Positions 12,101 through 24,665 of a stretch of 64,000 nucleotides of DNA are shown here, one piece after another. Within the stretch, counting starts at the first letter, position 1. Every line of letters starts with the position of its first letter. Source of the stretch: Hirsutella rhossiliensis (taxonomy: Eukaryota; Ascomycota; Sordariomycetes; Hypocreales; Ophiocordycipitaceae); contig NW_025408677.1 of the NCBI RefSeq assembly GCF_020360975.1, forward strand, positions 1,240,001-1,304,000, read 5' to 3'. The translations under genes and the position numbers were made by a program. The notes below the pieces were generated by a model. It was not told where the DNA came from. It did no database searches and saw only the letters and a program-made list of their open reading frames with translations.

Positions 12101-13790
12101 AAAAGGTCGCGAGCGGTTTCGTCCCTTATATCGGTTCCCGGGCTATTCTCTATCTAGTATAGACCGTAGTTATATAGACTCCTACGCCCTTACTATTTAT
12201 ATTGATCCTAGTAATCTATTACGTTAAACTTCGTTCTTAATATAATATCCTAAAAGAGATAGTATCGGCGGTAAAAGTAGAAAGCAGCAATATAAGGGTT
12301 CTACCGTAATAAGTACCGCGACAATGCTATCCTTTCCGGCTCGGACGCGTATAGCTATTCTTTATATCGGGGCATATATTAGTAGAGGCTCCGCTAGTAT
12401 AAATTAGCCGGGCTAAATATAGCGAATGCGCTAGGATAACCTAAGCTATAGGCATACGCTTCGAGGTCCTGCCTCTTTTTATTTTAAAAGGGTCGCGTAC
12501 CGCGAATCGATACCGTATACCTTATAATCGAGTTAATTAGCGCCTACGTCTATAGATCCTTAGCGTGTTCGAGCGCCTAAATAAGCTGCTCTCGCGTAAG
12601 CGGCTTATAGGTGCTATTATATTGCTTTACGAAGAATTTAGACCGCGCACGTACTTAGGACCGTATTAGGGTATTAAATATAATAAAACGGAAGGTTAGA
12701 TAGCGCGTAAAACGCCCGTCGTGCTACCGTATCGCGTGCTCGATATAATCCTTATACTTAATAAACCGTAAGTAAGGCTCTATAAAGTCGGCTCTACCGT
12801 CTAGAAAGATATAGGGGAATACTAAGGAGAGTAAGGTATAAGAGCGATTAAACTTATTAATCGGCGTATGCCGTATATTAGGAAGCTAGAGCTCGTGCCT
12901 CGCCTGCCTTAGAGAGCCTATAGTAAGGGATTGCCCTATATCCGCTTCGGATTTACCCGCGAGAATAGACCGTAGAGCATCGAGCTCTATATCCTTAGCT
13001 AATAGGTTAGGCACCGTAGCCGTATCCTCTAGGTTAGGCTCTGCCTCCTAATCTTCCTCCGGTCCTATATCGGCAGCCTCTACCTAACTTTAGGGGATAG
13101 CGTCTACTATATTACCGTCCTTAGGTAGTTAGCTTAGTCGCTCTTCGTCGATAGCGATAGATCGATAGCTAGGATAATAATAGCGGAGGTAGTCTAGCTA
13201 TATTATAATAGCCTAGCGATATACGCGGAACTAGCGGGTAAATTACCGGCTAAGATTAGCGTATAACGACGTATTAGTAGGACGTAGTAATACTGTGTTT
13301 AACTCCCGCGGTAGGAGAGGGAGCTAGTTATATATTAAGCTAACCTCGCGGAGAAAGTAAACAACGTGCCCCCGATACCTATACTACTACCCCCGTATAA
13401 GCATAATATTTACGTAGATATAGACACGAGCAATCAATGCCTCTTCGGTAGGTATAAGCTCGGGTAATCGGGTCGGTACGGGGCTAAAGTTAAGTAGGTT
13501 TTCCGTAGAGAAGAAGTAAGGCTCGTCGGGGCCACGTTTCTTATCCTTTCGATAGCAACGCGAATAAATACCGTTATAATCTATTTCTATCTAAAACTAA
13601 TACTTACGGCATCGGCTATAGTATTCTATCTAGTTATTATCGAGCTTAGTCTAGAACTTACGGAGGGTGGCCCTATCGTAGTCTATTAAGGCGTAAGTAT
13701 CTAGGTCGCTAGTCTACGCCGGATCTTATATACGGAAGACCGCTATTTCTTCTAGTAGAATTATAATTAGACTTCGAATACGCCGTAGCG
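9107..13790 (-). mobile_element. Helitron family 1, full-length Rep-helicase, RIP-killed
   Basis: Rolling-circle DNA transposon encoding a fused HUH endonuclease and PIF1-type helicase. On the minus strand, the Rep core reads RIALSRYLLR then NPYIAAFYFYRRYYLF (about 12290-12330) and SLYNYGLY at about 12163-12190, where the HUH motif should be: both His positions are Tyr. PLSIDLLGVEIIF and IVNRC follow. The helicase has a Walker A relic DGSGSTGKL (complement of about 10619-10650), Walker B LIIDKKSILGL, GTTLYSLL and a C-terminal YKS-stop-SITEDIIVTDLS. The low-coordinate end is set by shared sequence with the fragment at 57200-57944. The high-coordinate boundary is approximate. Every motif change is of CpA-to-TpA type or its complement. 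Confidence 0.88.
9168..9180 (-). repeat. Helitron 3' hairpin
   Basis: TAGCC-GAA-GGCTA on the plus strand. The un-mutated copy at 57871-57883 is CAGCC-TTC-GGCTG. RIP hit both arms symmetrically, so the hairpin still pairs. It lies about 60 bases inside the shared end of the two copies. Confidence 0.75.
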
Positions 13791-13799
13791 GCCGCGATA

Positions 13800-15315
13800 G
13801 TCGATTTTACTATCGAAGTTATCTCTAGATTCGCCTTCCCGGATATCTCGGCCGCCCTCCTATACTAAGGGCAGGACCACGGCGGCCGCGTCTTAGCCGC
13901 GTAGACGGCTGCTATAAGCGACTATAAATAGGACTTTTATACACGGAATCGTTATCGTTGTTCTCGTCTTCGTTTCCGGCATCGGAGTCGCAATCAGCCC
14001 CTAATTATTTACGGTAGCGACGCGGTCGAATAAGGGAAAGCAGTAGGTTAAAATAGTCCTCGGTATCTATATCGGGTTCGGAAAACTAGTCTATATCGCC
14101 TCCTTCCTTAGCTACCTAATCCCTATCTAGAAGCCCGCTCGGCTACGGCCGATCTCGACTTATATCTACTTTCCCTATTAGCCCGAATATACTACTATAA
14201 CGAAAATATAAGGGATATCTTATCTAGGATAGCCGAACCTTCTAAGACGCCGAGTTAAGATATAGAAGGAGTTAGTAATATAGTCTCCCCTATACGACGT
14301 CGTAATCGATAATCGCGCTAGATAGCGGCTAGCTTAACCCTAGCCCCGGCGGTAGAGAGATTATCTTACGAGACCTTCCCGCCTTTATAGAATCTAGCAG
14401 CTAGGTAAGAATAATTTATTCTAGTTGCGTTGCCTCGGGCACTCGATAGATTAAAGCGGGAGGCGACTAGATCGGTCGCTAGCTACTTAGCAGGTAGCGG
14501 GGCCAGCGCCCGGAAGAACCGCGAGCCTTATTAGGTTACTAGAAGCGGCGTGCCTAGCACGACGTAAGGCTGGCTAGTGCGCTCTCCGTATAAGCTGCTG
14601 ACTATAGAAGGTTATTGCAGCGTCTCCGGCGATAAAGGCTTGATTCTAGTCCTCGAAGTAGGAGGGGATAGGCCAGCATCTCTATTAGTTCGTTTCGGGG
14701 TAGATCTATAGAGTAAAGGGGGGCGACGGGCTAGCTTCTTTAATACGAGGACTGCGGCTTTCGATCTAGCACGCTTAATCGGGTTAGGGACGTATATTCG
14801 GAGTAGACCATACTAATAATGTCAGGTACCTTAGAATTGCGCTAGTCTCGACATACTACGTAGGTTCTAGTTTTATTAGCAGACTTCCTCCTACTAACGA
14901 AGTCGCCCGTCGGCTTTATTTAGTTATAAGAAGGATAGTAGACTCTAATACTAGATATAGGGCGATTATTAACCCTAGAATCGTGATCTATGCCTAATCG
15001 TAGAGAGAGAGCATTAGGCTTGGTTGCGAGAGAATTATTCCGTGGCTAAGAGCCGCAATAGCAAATAAAGGGGCAGCTAAGAAATTAGTAGCTTCCCGAT
15101 ATCCACTTATCTACTAATACCAGCCAATCTAGCCTACTTTAAAGACCTCCTATATAAAACATCGGCTAATTAGATCTATAAAAACTTATAATCCCTGTCT
15201 ATACTAAATCCTTATATTAGGAAACTTATTCTAATTAATATAAAGTTAGCCTTCGGCTAAATAAGCTTAATAATAAATATGCCTATACTTATTAATATAT
15301 ATTAATTACTATAAT
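13800..15315. other. No recognised gene; RIP-mutated sequence
   Basis: TpA-rich and CpG-retaining sequence. Possible 5' part of Helitron 1 extends to about 14200. A less mutated patch lies near 14800-15100. I see no domain, terminal repeat or long frame. Confidence 0.4.
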
Positions 15316-15319
15316 ATCT

Positions 15320-15965
15320 GCAGTTAGTACTATAAATAAGTTAAATACTATAAGTAAGCGTAAGCCTAAGACGGTATATATCTAAGAGACTATTAACCCT
15401 AACGTCGAGAATCTTTATTAAGCTATTAGACGTGTTCCTAGAATATAGTTAGAGATCCCTCTAGTCGCTTTCCGGATAACTGTATATAGAATTATTCGGC
15501 GACTAGTCGAGGAAGTTAAAGGGAATACCGGGACAGCTAGCGAGTTTGCATAACAGTGCTTAGCAGAACTATTATATCCGGATCTCTAAGCGATTGCACA
15601 ATTCCAGGGACAGCTTAGGTCCCTAGGTACTCTCGGAGGAGACCCCCTATACTAGGTGGCTAAGTATATAGAGATTTCTTATAGGTATAGCCTTTACGAG
15701 GACAGCTCTTTTAATCTCGTTAAGACCGAGGACGCATTTATAAGTTCTCTTATAAGCAGCATCGATTAGGAACTAATATACGCAGCGTCGACTTTCTAAT
15801 CTGCTAAAGAAATAGGGAAGGAGATGGGCTTTAAATAAATAGAGAGGTATGCGAGTAAAAGCTTAAGGGATATAGACGAAGAAGCTACGGCAATAACGAA
15901 CTATAAAGGCTATAAAACTATCTTTTAATTACATTTCGAGAATTATTATACGTCGATCGGCTTAG
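15320..15965 (+). pseudogene. Family A unknown protein, copy 1
   Basis: Direct repeat of 35595-36240. One plus-strand frame shows FRITVYRIIRRLVEEVKG, QFQGQLRSLGTLGGDPLY (about 15600-15655), EDAFISSLISSID and ERYASKSLRDIDEEA, broken by TAG/TAA. A short element-like motif AIAQFQGQLRSLG is shared by both copies. No domain is recognised. Copy 1 is less mutated than copy 2. Duplication explains why RIP targeted it. Confidence 0.55.
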
Positions 15966-15997
15966 AGCGATAATTAGAGAGGCGAATAAGGGCCGGG

Positions 15998-16013
15998 TTT
16001 TTTTTTTTTTTTT
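15998..16013. repeat. T16 homopolymer
   Basis: Sixteen consecutive T at the downstream edge of family A copy 1. It may be a relic of a poly(A) tail on the minus strand, or simple slippage. Confidence 0.85.
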
Positions 16014-16538
16014 GGTCGATGCCGCCTACTAAGATACGGTAGTGCGGTCTATGTCGGTGTCCGAGCTAAGGGTATTACACTTAATTTAGATTTCACTGCA
16101 CGCCTCAGCCCCTACTAATAGGCCTGCAGCGTCCTAGACACTATTAGTGGTTAGCTAGCTAACCGGAAGCGCTTCCTAGCCTCTAGCTATATACTATCCG
16201 TTTTCCGGCTATAGGTTTATAAAATATATAGGATGTCCACTCGATAAAGGCGGAAGCCGTAAAACGAATCCCTATCTGCCGCCGTTCTTATAACTACTTT
16301 ATCTATAGCCTCCTTACTTACTATTTCCGAGTAATAGTCCGGCCTTCTCCTTTTTCACCTATAAATAGAATGCTCGCCTTAGGAAGACCGGGGTTTACTA
16401 CTCTCTATCTTATAGTCTAACCTATTAAGAAGCAGCTACTTTACGTTACTATATTAAGATAAGACGAAAGTCTTTTTATCCGACGATTACGCCGTTAATA
16501 GCTTTCCGTCTATACCGATTAAGCCTAGGGGTTTACCG
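16014..16538. other. No gene recognised
   Basis: RIP-mutated sequence between family A copy 1 and the C2H2 remnant. It may include the 5' part of the C2H2 gene but no motif is visible. Confidence 0.35.
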
Positions 16539-16787
16539 ATGCGAGCGCTTAATCCTTACGAGCTTTATATAGTGCACTTAACACGAGCTAGAAAATATAA
16601 TAGGATTCACGAAAAGCCTTTTAAATGCCCCTATTATAGCTATGGCAGGTCACGGGACGGGTTTAGCTCTAACGCTAATCTCCGGCGGCACCTTACGACC
16701 GTTTATGCCGAGCTCCCTTTACCCGGAAAATGGTACACCTATCCCTACTATGGTCTAAGAGAGAAAAGTTTTCCACCGAAAATTTAG
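16539..16787 (+). pseudogene. C2H2 zinc-finger protein fragment
   Basis: An open stretch of 82 codons contains HEKPFKCPYYSYGRS then GFSSNANLRRHLTTVY, the shape of a fungal C2H2 finger. The second Cys and the last His positions are Tyr, as RIP predicts (TGT to TAT, CAT to TAT). A second KWYTYPYYGL block looks like the start of another finger with its ligands lost. The family is probably a fungal C2H2 DNA-binding protein; the fragment is too short to say more. Confidence 0.6.
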
Positions 16788-17572
16788 ATAAGAAACGATA
16801 ATTTCTATGCTTATCTAGGCCGTGTCTACGAAAAGACTGTAAATTCCGACGCGGATTTAAGCGGTTACTTCTACTTATACGTTATTAAAAACAGCCGCAT
16901 TTAATCTTCTAAGTAACTCTACTAACTTAAAGGAAGAAATAGTAGATTAGAAGGTAAGAACGATGTTAATAATAGCCCCGACGCCCGAGCCTAGCTAAAC
17001 CAGTTCTCCGAATATCACTTTAGGTTTAGGCTAGAACCGGTAAACGTTAGATCCTATAACGTTCTATCGAGCCTAGGAAAAGATCGAAGTATATTTAATA
17101 GGGTAGCGATCAACGCAACGTTAATCACGAGGTTATTAACTAGGTTAATATTAACTAACTTAACCTAACTTAACGGAGCTAATTATTACTAATTAACTAA
17201 CTTAATATTATTACGATATTAAGTTAGTTACGTTAGTAAAGGTTAATTAGGTATCGCCGCGATATTCGGAAATTTTAGTACTAGGTAGCCTAGCCCGAAC
17301 TATACCTAGGGGTTAGTGCTTATTAAGGAGTACCTCTATATATACCTAGGAATATTATAAATCTATATACTATATATAATATATTAACTAGTTATAGGCT
17401 CGACGTATTAACGCGTTTAATACGATTCGCTTACGTCTTATTATTCTAGTACTAGCGTTAGCCTAGCCTCCCTTTACTACTCGCTTCTCTAGACCCTTAC
17501 TTCTTCCGCTTAATACATTTAAAAAGTTTAGATTTCGAGGCTATAGATTTTATACTACCTCCCCCTTTCTTA

Positions 17573-18042
17573 TATAACGACCGGTGTTATTCCTAAGGGA
17601 TAAACCTATCGAGGGGTTTATATTAGTAGATATAATAGGGCGTGGTCTAAGCAATAATATATATATTACGTTAGTGATAAGTTAGAGGTCGTAGACCGTA
17701 GACTATAACTAGGTAATTAAAATTAGAGATAGAATCGTAATAAAGATCTATATTAAAAGCTAGAGAGCTATCTATCTAAAGGAGTAAAAGTAGGTGGCTA
17801 TATATACCTATAGAGACTATCCTTAGATTATAGTCCTAGCCGTGATCCCCTTCGTAGCTTACTATAGCTCACTCGTGAGCTATGCTCCTAAGTAGTAATC
17901 TATCTATATAAGGCTTACTTAGCTCACGTACGCTCTAGGTGAGCTAAGCCTAAGTGACTTCTCGTCCCGACTATTGTTCCGAGCCGCCGTATCACGTGAA
18001 CGTGGCCGGCTCTCCTGCGGCCCGCTGACCGTGGTCGTAACA
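17573..18042 (+). repeat. Solo LTR, copy B, 470 bp
   Basis: Same length and family as 6927-7396, opposite orientation. It starts TATAACGACC (RIP-mutated TGTAACGACC) and ends CGTAACA. It is flanked by a perfect 5-bp duplication TCTTA (17568-17572 and 18043-18047). A TATA-like CTATATATACC lies mid-element. No internal retrotransposon sequence adjoins. It inserted into the 5' part of hAT 1, so it is younger than that element. Confidence 0.92.
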
Positions 18043-18059
18043 TCTTACCGGCTCCCTTA

Positions 18060-20440
18060 ACGCTAGCTCTATCTATACCTAAGCCGTCTACGCTAGCCGA
18101 GGCTCGCGCCGCTTAACGAGATAAAGATCGATTATTCTAATATTTCTATAGTTATATATAGGCCTAGTAAAGCTAAAGTATAAAATTATAAGTATAGGAA
18201 TATAGCTTTAATATCGAGAAGGGCTTAGATCGGCGATAGGTTTATAAAGTTTATATTAAACGGAATAGGCCGAAGCCCGGTACTATAATTTCGATTAATA
18301 CTTAAAACGCTAAGCGGTATCTCTAGGACTATTATAAGATCTAAGATCCCTCTAGAAAACGTTCTATACTAGCGCCTTAAAAGAAACCGTCTATAGGATA
18401 CTAGATAATAATAGATACCTTTAACCTTAATTTAAATACGCCCTAAGAGTAAGCTATTACGAATCACCTTATTAAGAGCTTTAATAGGAATATCTTCTAA
18501 CGTCTAGTAGTTAAATAGATCGTCGAGAGCAACCTATCGTTCTAAGAACCTAAAAATATAAGGCTATAGGCTATTTTCGAGTACCTTAACCTATTTATTA
18601 TAAGCGCGGATACCTATATTAGCTATAATATAGTTCGTAAGCGCGCCGTTACCGAATTTAAGAAGTATAAGGGGAAGGTTATCGAGGTATTAAGGCGTTT
18701 ACCTAGGTTAATATATATCTCGTTTAATAGTTAGGGATCGCGGAATAAGCACGCTCTATACGGCGTTATATACTTCTTTTAAAATAAAGATAGTAAGTCC
18801 CGTAAGCTTATTCTAGGAGTGCCTAAGCTAATAGTTCGATACTTAGGGGCTAATATTAAATATAAGATTATCGAAATACTTAAGTCGTATAAGATCTTAG
18901 ATAAGAAAATAAGGTACTTTACGCTTAATAATACACCGAATAATAATACTATAATAGATACTATTAAGGAGAGATTCGGGTTCTTTAGTAAGGAACGACG
19001 GGGCCGTTGCTTTAGCTATATAATTAACCTTATAGTTAAAGCTATTCTCTTTAAAAAGGATATCGATATATTTAAGTCCCGGCTATAATATAGAGATATC
19101 TTAGCTACGACCGAGTATAAGCTTTAGCGGAAGAGAGGCCTAGTTAGCAAGCTCTATAACCTTATAGTTATAATCTACCGATCTAATATACTTACTATAC
19201 TTCTCTATAGTATCTAGCGGCTAGAGTTCGATATATCTAGAGATCTAAGCGTAAGAATTCGGAAGCCCCTTAAGGTAGTTATCGATAACGAAACGCGCTA
19301 GCTATTATAGCTATATATAATCCGGCGGGCCTTAAGGCTTCGACCTTACCTTAAGACGCTAGTCCTAAAGTATAAGTAAGAATAGGAAAAGGATAATACG
19401 TTAAAGCGGTCGAAGAGGCTTAAAGTAAGCGTAGTTATACCTACTATATATTAAGATAAGAATAAACTAAATAATAAAGACTAGTTTATTCTAAAGGCGT
19501 TTAGGGATATCCTATAGAGCTTTAAGGATATAGTTAAAGCGCTTAAAGGCGATAGGATTCGATAGAAGTATAAGTAGGGATATTTCGAGTCCTATAGTAA
19601 TATATAGGACGTAATTATAAGATATAAATTCTTACTAGCGGAATTAGAAAAGGCTAAAACTAAGATCGATAAGTATCTTAACCCTAAGTATTTTAGAGCT
19701 AATATTAATCTTAGCTAGAAGAAGCTTAACGAATACTATAATAAGCTAGATAAGACTCCGATATATTATATAGCACTAGTATTATACCTTACTTATCGAT
19801 AGGGTTATTTTAAGATAGTATAGTTTAGATGGCCGACGTAGGTTTCTAAGGCGAAAGATATAGTATAGTCCGTTTAGGATAGAGAATATAAGATATTAAA
19901 TATCTCTATAAAGGATTATAATAAACTAGCTATAAAGCGTTAACGGACGTAGTACTATTCTCCGTTTAAACGATATAAGGACGAAGCTTAGACACGTCCT
20001 TATAAAGAAAACGATACTAATAAAGTAGAGGATAAGTATACTAGGTAGTAGAAGGACCTATTGCCTACGGATAGCGATATTTATAATCCGCGTAAGTATT
20101 AGTATACGTAGCGGTTTAAGTACCCTAGGCTTTCGCGAATAGCTATAGACTTTATAACGGTTTAGGCAATAAGCGTAGAGTACGAAAGGCTATTCTCGGC
20201 GGCAGGTCGTATAGTAACGCGTCTTCGGAGTCAGCTAAAGGTAAGCACGATTACTATTTACTAGGTACTACGGTTATAGTTATAAGCGGGTATTATAGAG
20301 GAAGTTAATCTAATACTATTAAATAAGGCGGATAAAGTAGTAGCTAGGGAGCCGGTCGAGGAGAAGGTAGTCGGACGATAGCTTCGGGGTTTGCTAATAT
20401 AGATACGGGAGGAAGAGGCAAGGTAGGAGTAGAGTTACGT
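18060..20440 (+). pseudogene. hAT transposase, RIP-killed
   Basis: Cut-and-paste transposase of the hAT superfamily. An open piece at 18819-19088 reads VPKLIVRYLGANIKYKIIEI-like sequence then FGFFSKERRGRCFSYIINL, the central RNase H-like region. The C-terminal dimerisation domain is clear: RFKYPRLSRIAIDF then ISVEYERLFSAAGRIVTRLRS, with ERLFSAAG at 20184-20207. Stops are TAG/TAA only. The N-terminal BED finger is not recognised, perhaps because it lies in the decayed 5' part near the LTR insertion. Confidence 0.88.
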
Positions 20441-20633
20441 TAGGTCGTTTAACTCTAAGGTAGCGATTATAGCACTAAGATAGGGCATAGGGAGCTAGTT
20501 AACTATCAACGTAACGTTAACTAACTTAATATAGGGCTAAGGTTAATTAACTTAATAGAGGAAAAGCTTATTAATCGGTTAACTCACTTAACTAAGGGCT
20601 AAGGTTAAGTTAGTTGCGTTGATCGCCACCCTA

Positions 20634-21340
20634 ATTAGAGGAGATCACGCGCCCGACGGAGAGAGTATGTCTAGGAGCTCGAACAGCAACTTAGAGTGTA
20701 CGAGCTTTAGGGCAGCGAGGCCTCTGCTAAGATTTAAATAGCCGCGAGAAGAGTAGCCAAGGAGAACAAGCAGCTCCGAGAATTTCTTAATAGGTACGGC
20801 TTTAGTAACAACCATATCGCCTATTTCTTATAGTCGGGTACCTTCGTGCTACTTAATTCCGACTAAAGCCGTACTTTTCGCGCCGGCGACCCTAGGGTCG
20901 CCGTCTAGTCGCTAGAACAGCTTCTAATACCGCGACGACCGGTCAGTCTATATCAAGGCTTCTTCGTCTCTTCGTCGAGACAATCATGCTAGGAGCCATT
21001 TACCACCAGCGGGTCGACTATAAGTTCGTCCGTCTAGGAGCCACCGCAACTCGCGACGTCCTCGTACGGCTATTAACATCGCATGGGCATGGCAGTCATA
21101 GGCTCGGCGGTTCATCCCCTATACCCACTAACAACCCTATCGAGTCACGCGAGTACTATATAGCAAGACCGAGTTTATAACGGACCACCGTCTCCGTCGA
21201 TATTCGACAGTTCCGGCCAGCCCATAGCCACGGCATAGGCTACGGTCATAGGCGATCATCCCGCAATAACCTTGCATTGTTCTCTACCGAAATATTCAGA
21301 CTCGACGATACTATATTACGATTCCCTAGAGTATACCCGG
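20634..21340 (+). pseudogene. bZIP transcription factor, copy 1 (least mutated)
   Basis: A basic region RSRARRREYV starts at 20642, followed by a leucine-zipper-like stretch ELEQQLRVYEL and IAARRVAKENKQLREFLNRY. Downstream is AYFL-stop-SGTFVLLNSD and a His-rich segment TSHGHGSHRLGG (ORF 20986-21180). In fungi such proteins bind DNA as dimers; here stops (TAG, TAA) replace Gln codons. Copies 2 (36700-37565) and 3 (51300-51900, minus) are more heavily mutated. The right end of hAT 1 directly abuts the basic region, so upstream sequence present in copies 2 and 3 is missing or displaced here. Confidence 0.8.
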
Positions 21341-23139
21341 TCCTAGAGGGATGGTTTAACAATAAAATGATTGACGAGATAGATCGACATCTAGTACCGC
21401 TGTCGAGGATGGCTAAATGACTTGCCTACCTGCAGCTCTACCGCGTTCTTTAGGTACTTGAGCCAATCGTGGGACTTTAGAGGAGGAGAAAACAGATAGA
21501 TCGCTATTATAGCTAGGGAAACTCTTCTACTATTCTCGAGATCTACTCGATGTATATTAGACCATAGCACTATAAGCATGCTGCTGCCGTTCGAGCTTCG
21601 ATGTCCTCATCGTTTTTACTAGTCTTATATCCCGGCATATGATTCAGCTTTTTGAGACTGAGGCAGATAGGAGGTTCGACTTAATGCCAATTTGCAATCT
21701 CACACTCAAGGCCCCCGTACGTAATTGCCTTTTGCTAGTGGTTAGGTCAAAAGCGGACCGATGTCGCAAAATAACTGATCTTTATAAGGATAAACATGAC
21801 CTTAGACCGTGAGCTGCGAAGTTAGTCGATTCGGAAGCTGTAATAAAACTTGGGACGCCTAGGTTATATTCCTATCCGCCCAGCCCACTTCTCCTAGTAG
21901 TCGCCATTAATAAGGGGTCGCTTGCCCCTTGCTTAGGAGACCGCAACGTCGAGATAGGATATTATAGAAACCGGGAACCGACGTAATAGAACCGAATCGC
22001 TTTCGCCGAGTCTATATACGTTATGGCTTCGCGAAGAGGAGGTACGACTGGCTCTGCACCTACTTTGCCACGATCTGTTTCCCTACTCCCATATGTTAGG
22101 GTCGATTCGCACACCACACTAAGAAACGGACTTGGTTGCTTAGCGTCGCCTAGGCCTTAGAAGCTCCGGACGCTCTATATAATATAATGCACACTTTTAA
22201 ATGGGACCTTAAGTCGTGTTCACCAATATATGCCTATGAGCATCCCGCCACTAGACATATATAGTATCGACCGCAATCGGGCTTTTGTTGCTCTATAATA
22301 GATAGCGCTACTATATATAGGAATTCCGACCTCTGCTGCTCTTATATTACTCCGGATGCAAAGGCTTCTTGCTGTTTATTGTGAAATGCAGGGATTCTGC
22401 TCGGCTCACTGCCTTTACCCTGGCCCGACAATTTACAGTCGTATTTAAGGGCAGTGACGAGGAGTCCTTCCGCGTAGTCGGCTAAGTCAAAGGCTCGGTC
22501 GTCCTTAGTACGAGGGCTAGCTTTATCGGCCATTAATAAGCACTAGTGCAGGAGACGGCTAAGATAGTGTAGTTAAGAGATTCAAGACTAGCGAAGGGTT
22601 GACGTGGGTAACATAGACTAGGCAGCCTAAGTCGGAGACAGGCTTAGACTTTATAGTGCCTGGTCTTTCACTATAAGGTTAGAGTCTAAGGCAAACAGTA
22701 TAGCTAATACGTATCTTAAGGGGGGAGATGGCCGACGTGGGAATGCTAATTATGTTTAGTGGGAGCCGGCAGGCACACCATGCGTGCCGCCCGTGCGGAT
22801 GTCACTTAACTCCGAATGCTTACTAGCTGCAGCACCATAGAGGCTTTACACCGGATTAATATGCAGCGGGCTAGCAATTATTGTTAGAGACTTATATTCG
22901 TTTCGTGTTACTCTTAACTACTCGTCCGACCTTGCACCTGGGCGGGATTTGCTATATGCCACTATAAACTTTTAAACTAGTTTGAGCCCTTTCGACGACT
23001 GCGCGGTTTCTAGTAGTAGTTCCAGTTCCTCATAGCGCTGACCTAGCTTAAGTTAACGATAGTGCTAGCCATGTTATCAAACATCGTTAGATCCCCTACT
23101 CTCTCCTCTACTATATCTTGCATACGTTCACCATAGTAG
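21341..23139. other. No gene recognised; lightly RIP-mutated region
   Basis: CpA and TpG are present at moderate levels. Short frames exist (minus 21391-21579, minus 22342-22533), none with a recognisable domain. The 22342-22533 frame (RAFDLADYAEGLLVTALKYD) looks protein-like but is too short to call. Nothing else is supported. Confidence 0.35.
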
Positions 23140-23990
23140 TTTAATATAATATATGGTTTAGTCTAAGCAACTCTAAAATCAATAAGCTTCCTATCTCTAT
23201 AGTTATCTTCCTTAATGTCACGGAAATATCCCGATCGAATATAAAGATAATAAATATCGTAGTTTGCGTAACAAGCTTTAGCATTAACCCCGGACCTTGC
23301 ACTTGCAAGATCTTTAACAATGGCATAGATCGGACGGATTAGTGCTTTTAAGGCGTTGCCCTATTTAACACTAAAGTTAAGGTTCTACTTATCCTCTAGT
23401 TTTCGGATATCTTTTTCCTCTAAGCGGATATAGTAATAGTATAGAACTATAACTTAATACGGCAGTAATCGCCTATCTTGCGCCTGCTTAATACGACCGT
23501 ATACGCGGCATTCTAAGTAGAAGGGCATAATATACTATTTTAACTCTTCTTTAGTATAGCGGATACCTATAGTATAAAATTAGTAGTAGTTATACTAAAT
23601 CTTATACGGTATAAACTAAGATATAGTTAACCTCTTAAGCTGCTATAGCTCCTTACTACTACTTAATACCTTTAAAGCGTAGTACTAAGACCCGATCTTA
23701 ACCTTAAAAACGTATACTATAATCTTAGAGTAGCCCGAATATAGTTCTAAGTAGTTATTAAGTATATCTTTCTAGGTAATCGATATATTAGCGAGTATAG
23801 AGGGATATAATATCGGGCTATAATAAGGCGGAAGACCGTCTAGAATATTCACGTCCTCGTCGAATAAACTATCGGTATATCGAGAGGTGCCTATAGTCTT
23901 CCCGGGAGCGTTAATTCGAGAAGATTTACTACGCGTCCGCTTTGCCTTTCTCCCGTCGTTTTATTATCGCCGGCATTATCGTACTATATT
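23140..23990 (-). pseudogene. Fta2-like kinase-fold protein, copy 1
   Basis: On the minus strand the frame shows VYVFKVKIGS-stop-YYALKV (glycine-loop/lysine region), IRYTKEELVQYIMPFYLECR-like sequence with RVYGRIKQAQ, YYYYIRLEEKDIRKLEDKW, IRPIYAIVKDLASARSG, YIRSGYFRDIKEDNYRD and KLIDFRVA. The order 'PF-x-ECRAYGRLKE', 'RDIKEDNY', 'LIDF' matches fungal Fta2-type (Sim4 kinetochore subunit-like) kinase-fold proteins, which are often multicopy. RDIKEDN and LIDF correspond to the HRDxxxxN and DFG positions. Function is inferred only. It forms an inverted repeat with 38250-39765. Confidence 0.68.
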
Positions 23991-24665
23991 ATTATATTTT
24001 ACTTAAAAATAGAGCATATAGTAAAGTAAGATTTAGAAATAACGGAGGCGGGAAATAAAGCCTATAATCGATAGCGAGTAGATAAGAATAGAGCTAGCGA
24101 GGCAATACTTCCTAGATATTAAGAGAACCGCGGTTATATTACTATACGCCGTTAACGGGTGGTCAGGGGCTAGCTAGATAATTAGAGGTAACTAATAACT
24201 CTAACCGTTATGCCTAGTTATTGTCCTAAATATAACGCATATCTTATTAAGGTACTAATTCTTACTCCCGGAGTTATTATGCCGATAAGGGCAACCTAGT
24301 TCCCGTCGTAGCTATCCTTCCCTATTAATTTCGCCTTCCCCGGCCTCTTTATACATATCTTCTTATCTAGCCGTATAGGATAAATCTCGCCGATGCTATA
24401 GGCTAGAGCAATAAGGCAATATAAGGTGCACTAAGTGGCTAGAATCTAGCGTTATTGTCTAGCACCTCTCCCACGCCCCCTCTATTGCAAACTTTCTCCT
24501 TACATCCCCTTCTCCCCGGCGTAAAATATTCCAGCCAACGACATAGGGAGCGGGTAGCTACGCCACCTCTAGCCTAAGTTAAGACCACCCCTTAGGCTGC
24601 CCTCTAGCCGTCCCGGCTTCCCCGGGCACAACCCTGGGGCCGACTTTCCCTTACTACGAATCGTT
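23150..24665 (-). repeat. 1.5-kb inverted-repeat arm, copy 1
   Basis: This stretch matches the complement of 38250-39765 across the Fta2-like gene and about 650 bases of its upstream region, including TTGCAA/CCCCGGGC-containing segments near 24490-24640. The copies differ by scattered substitutions, many of RIP type. The upstream part (24430-24640) is the less mutated in this copy. Confidence 0.85.

Larger units (their letters stand above)
17099..20633 (+). mobile_element. hAT transposon 1, RIP-killed, with nested solo LTR
   Basis: Bounded by inverted repeats that share GCGATCAACGCAAC (17106-17119 and complement of about 20613-20626), extended to YAGGGTRGC at the ends. The interior codes for a hAT transposase on the plus strand and hosts solo LTR copy B at 17573-18042. 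Both ends are rich in GTTAACTAACTTAA-type subterminal repeats. The flanking 8 bases do not match, so a target duplication is not shown; decay or a later rearrangement could explain that. Confidence 0.72.

Noticed and set aside
6927..18042. The two inverted 470-bp units as TIRs of an 11-kb giant element
   Set aside because: Each has its own perfect and different 5-bp target duplication directly at its ends, so they are two solo LTR insertions.
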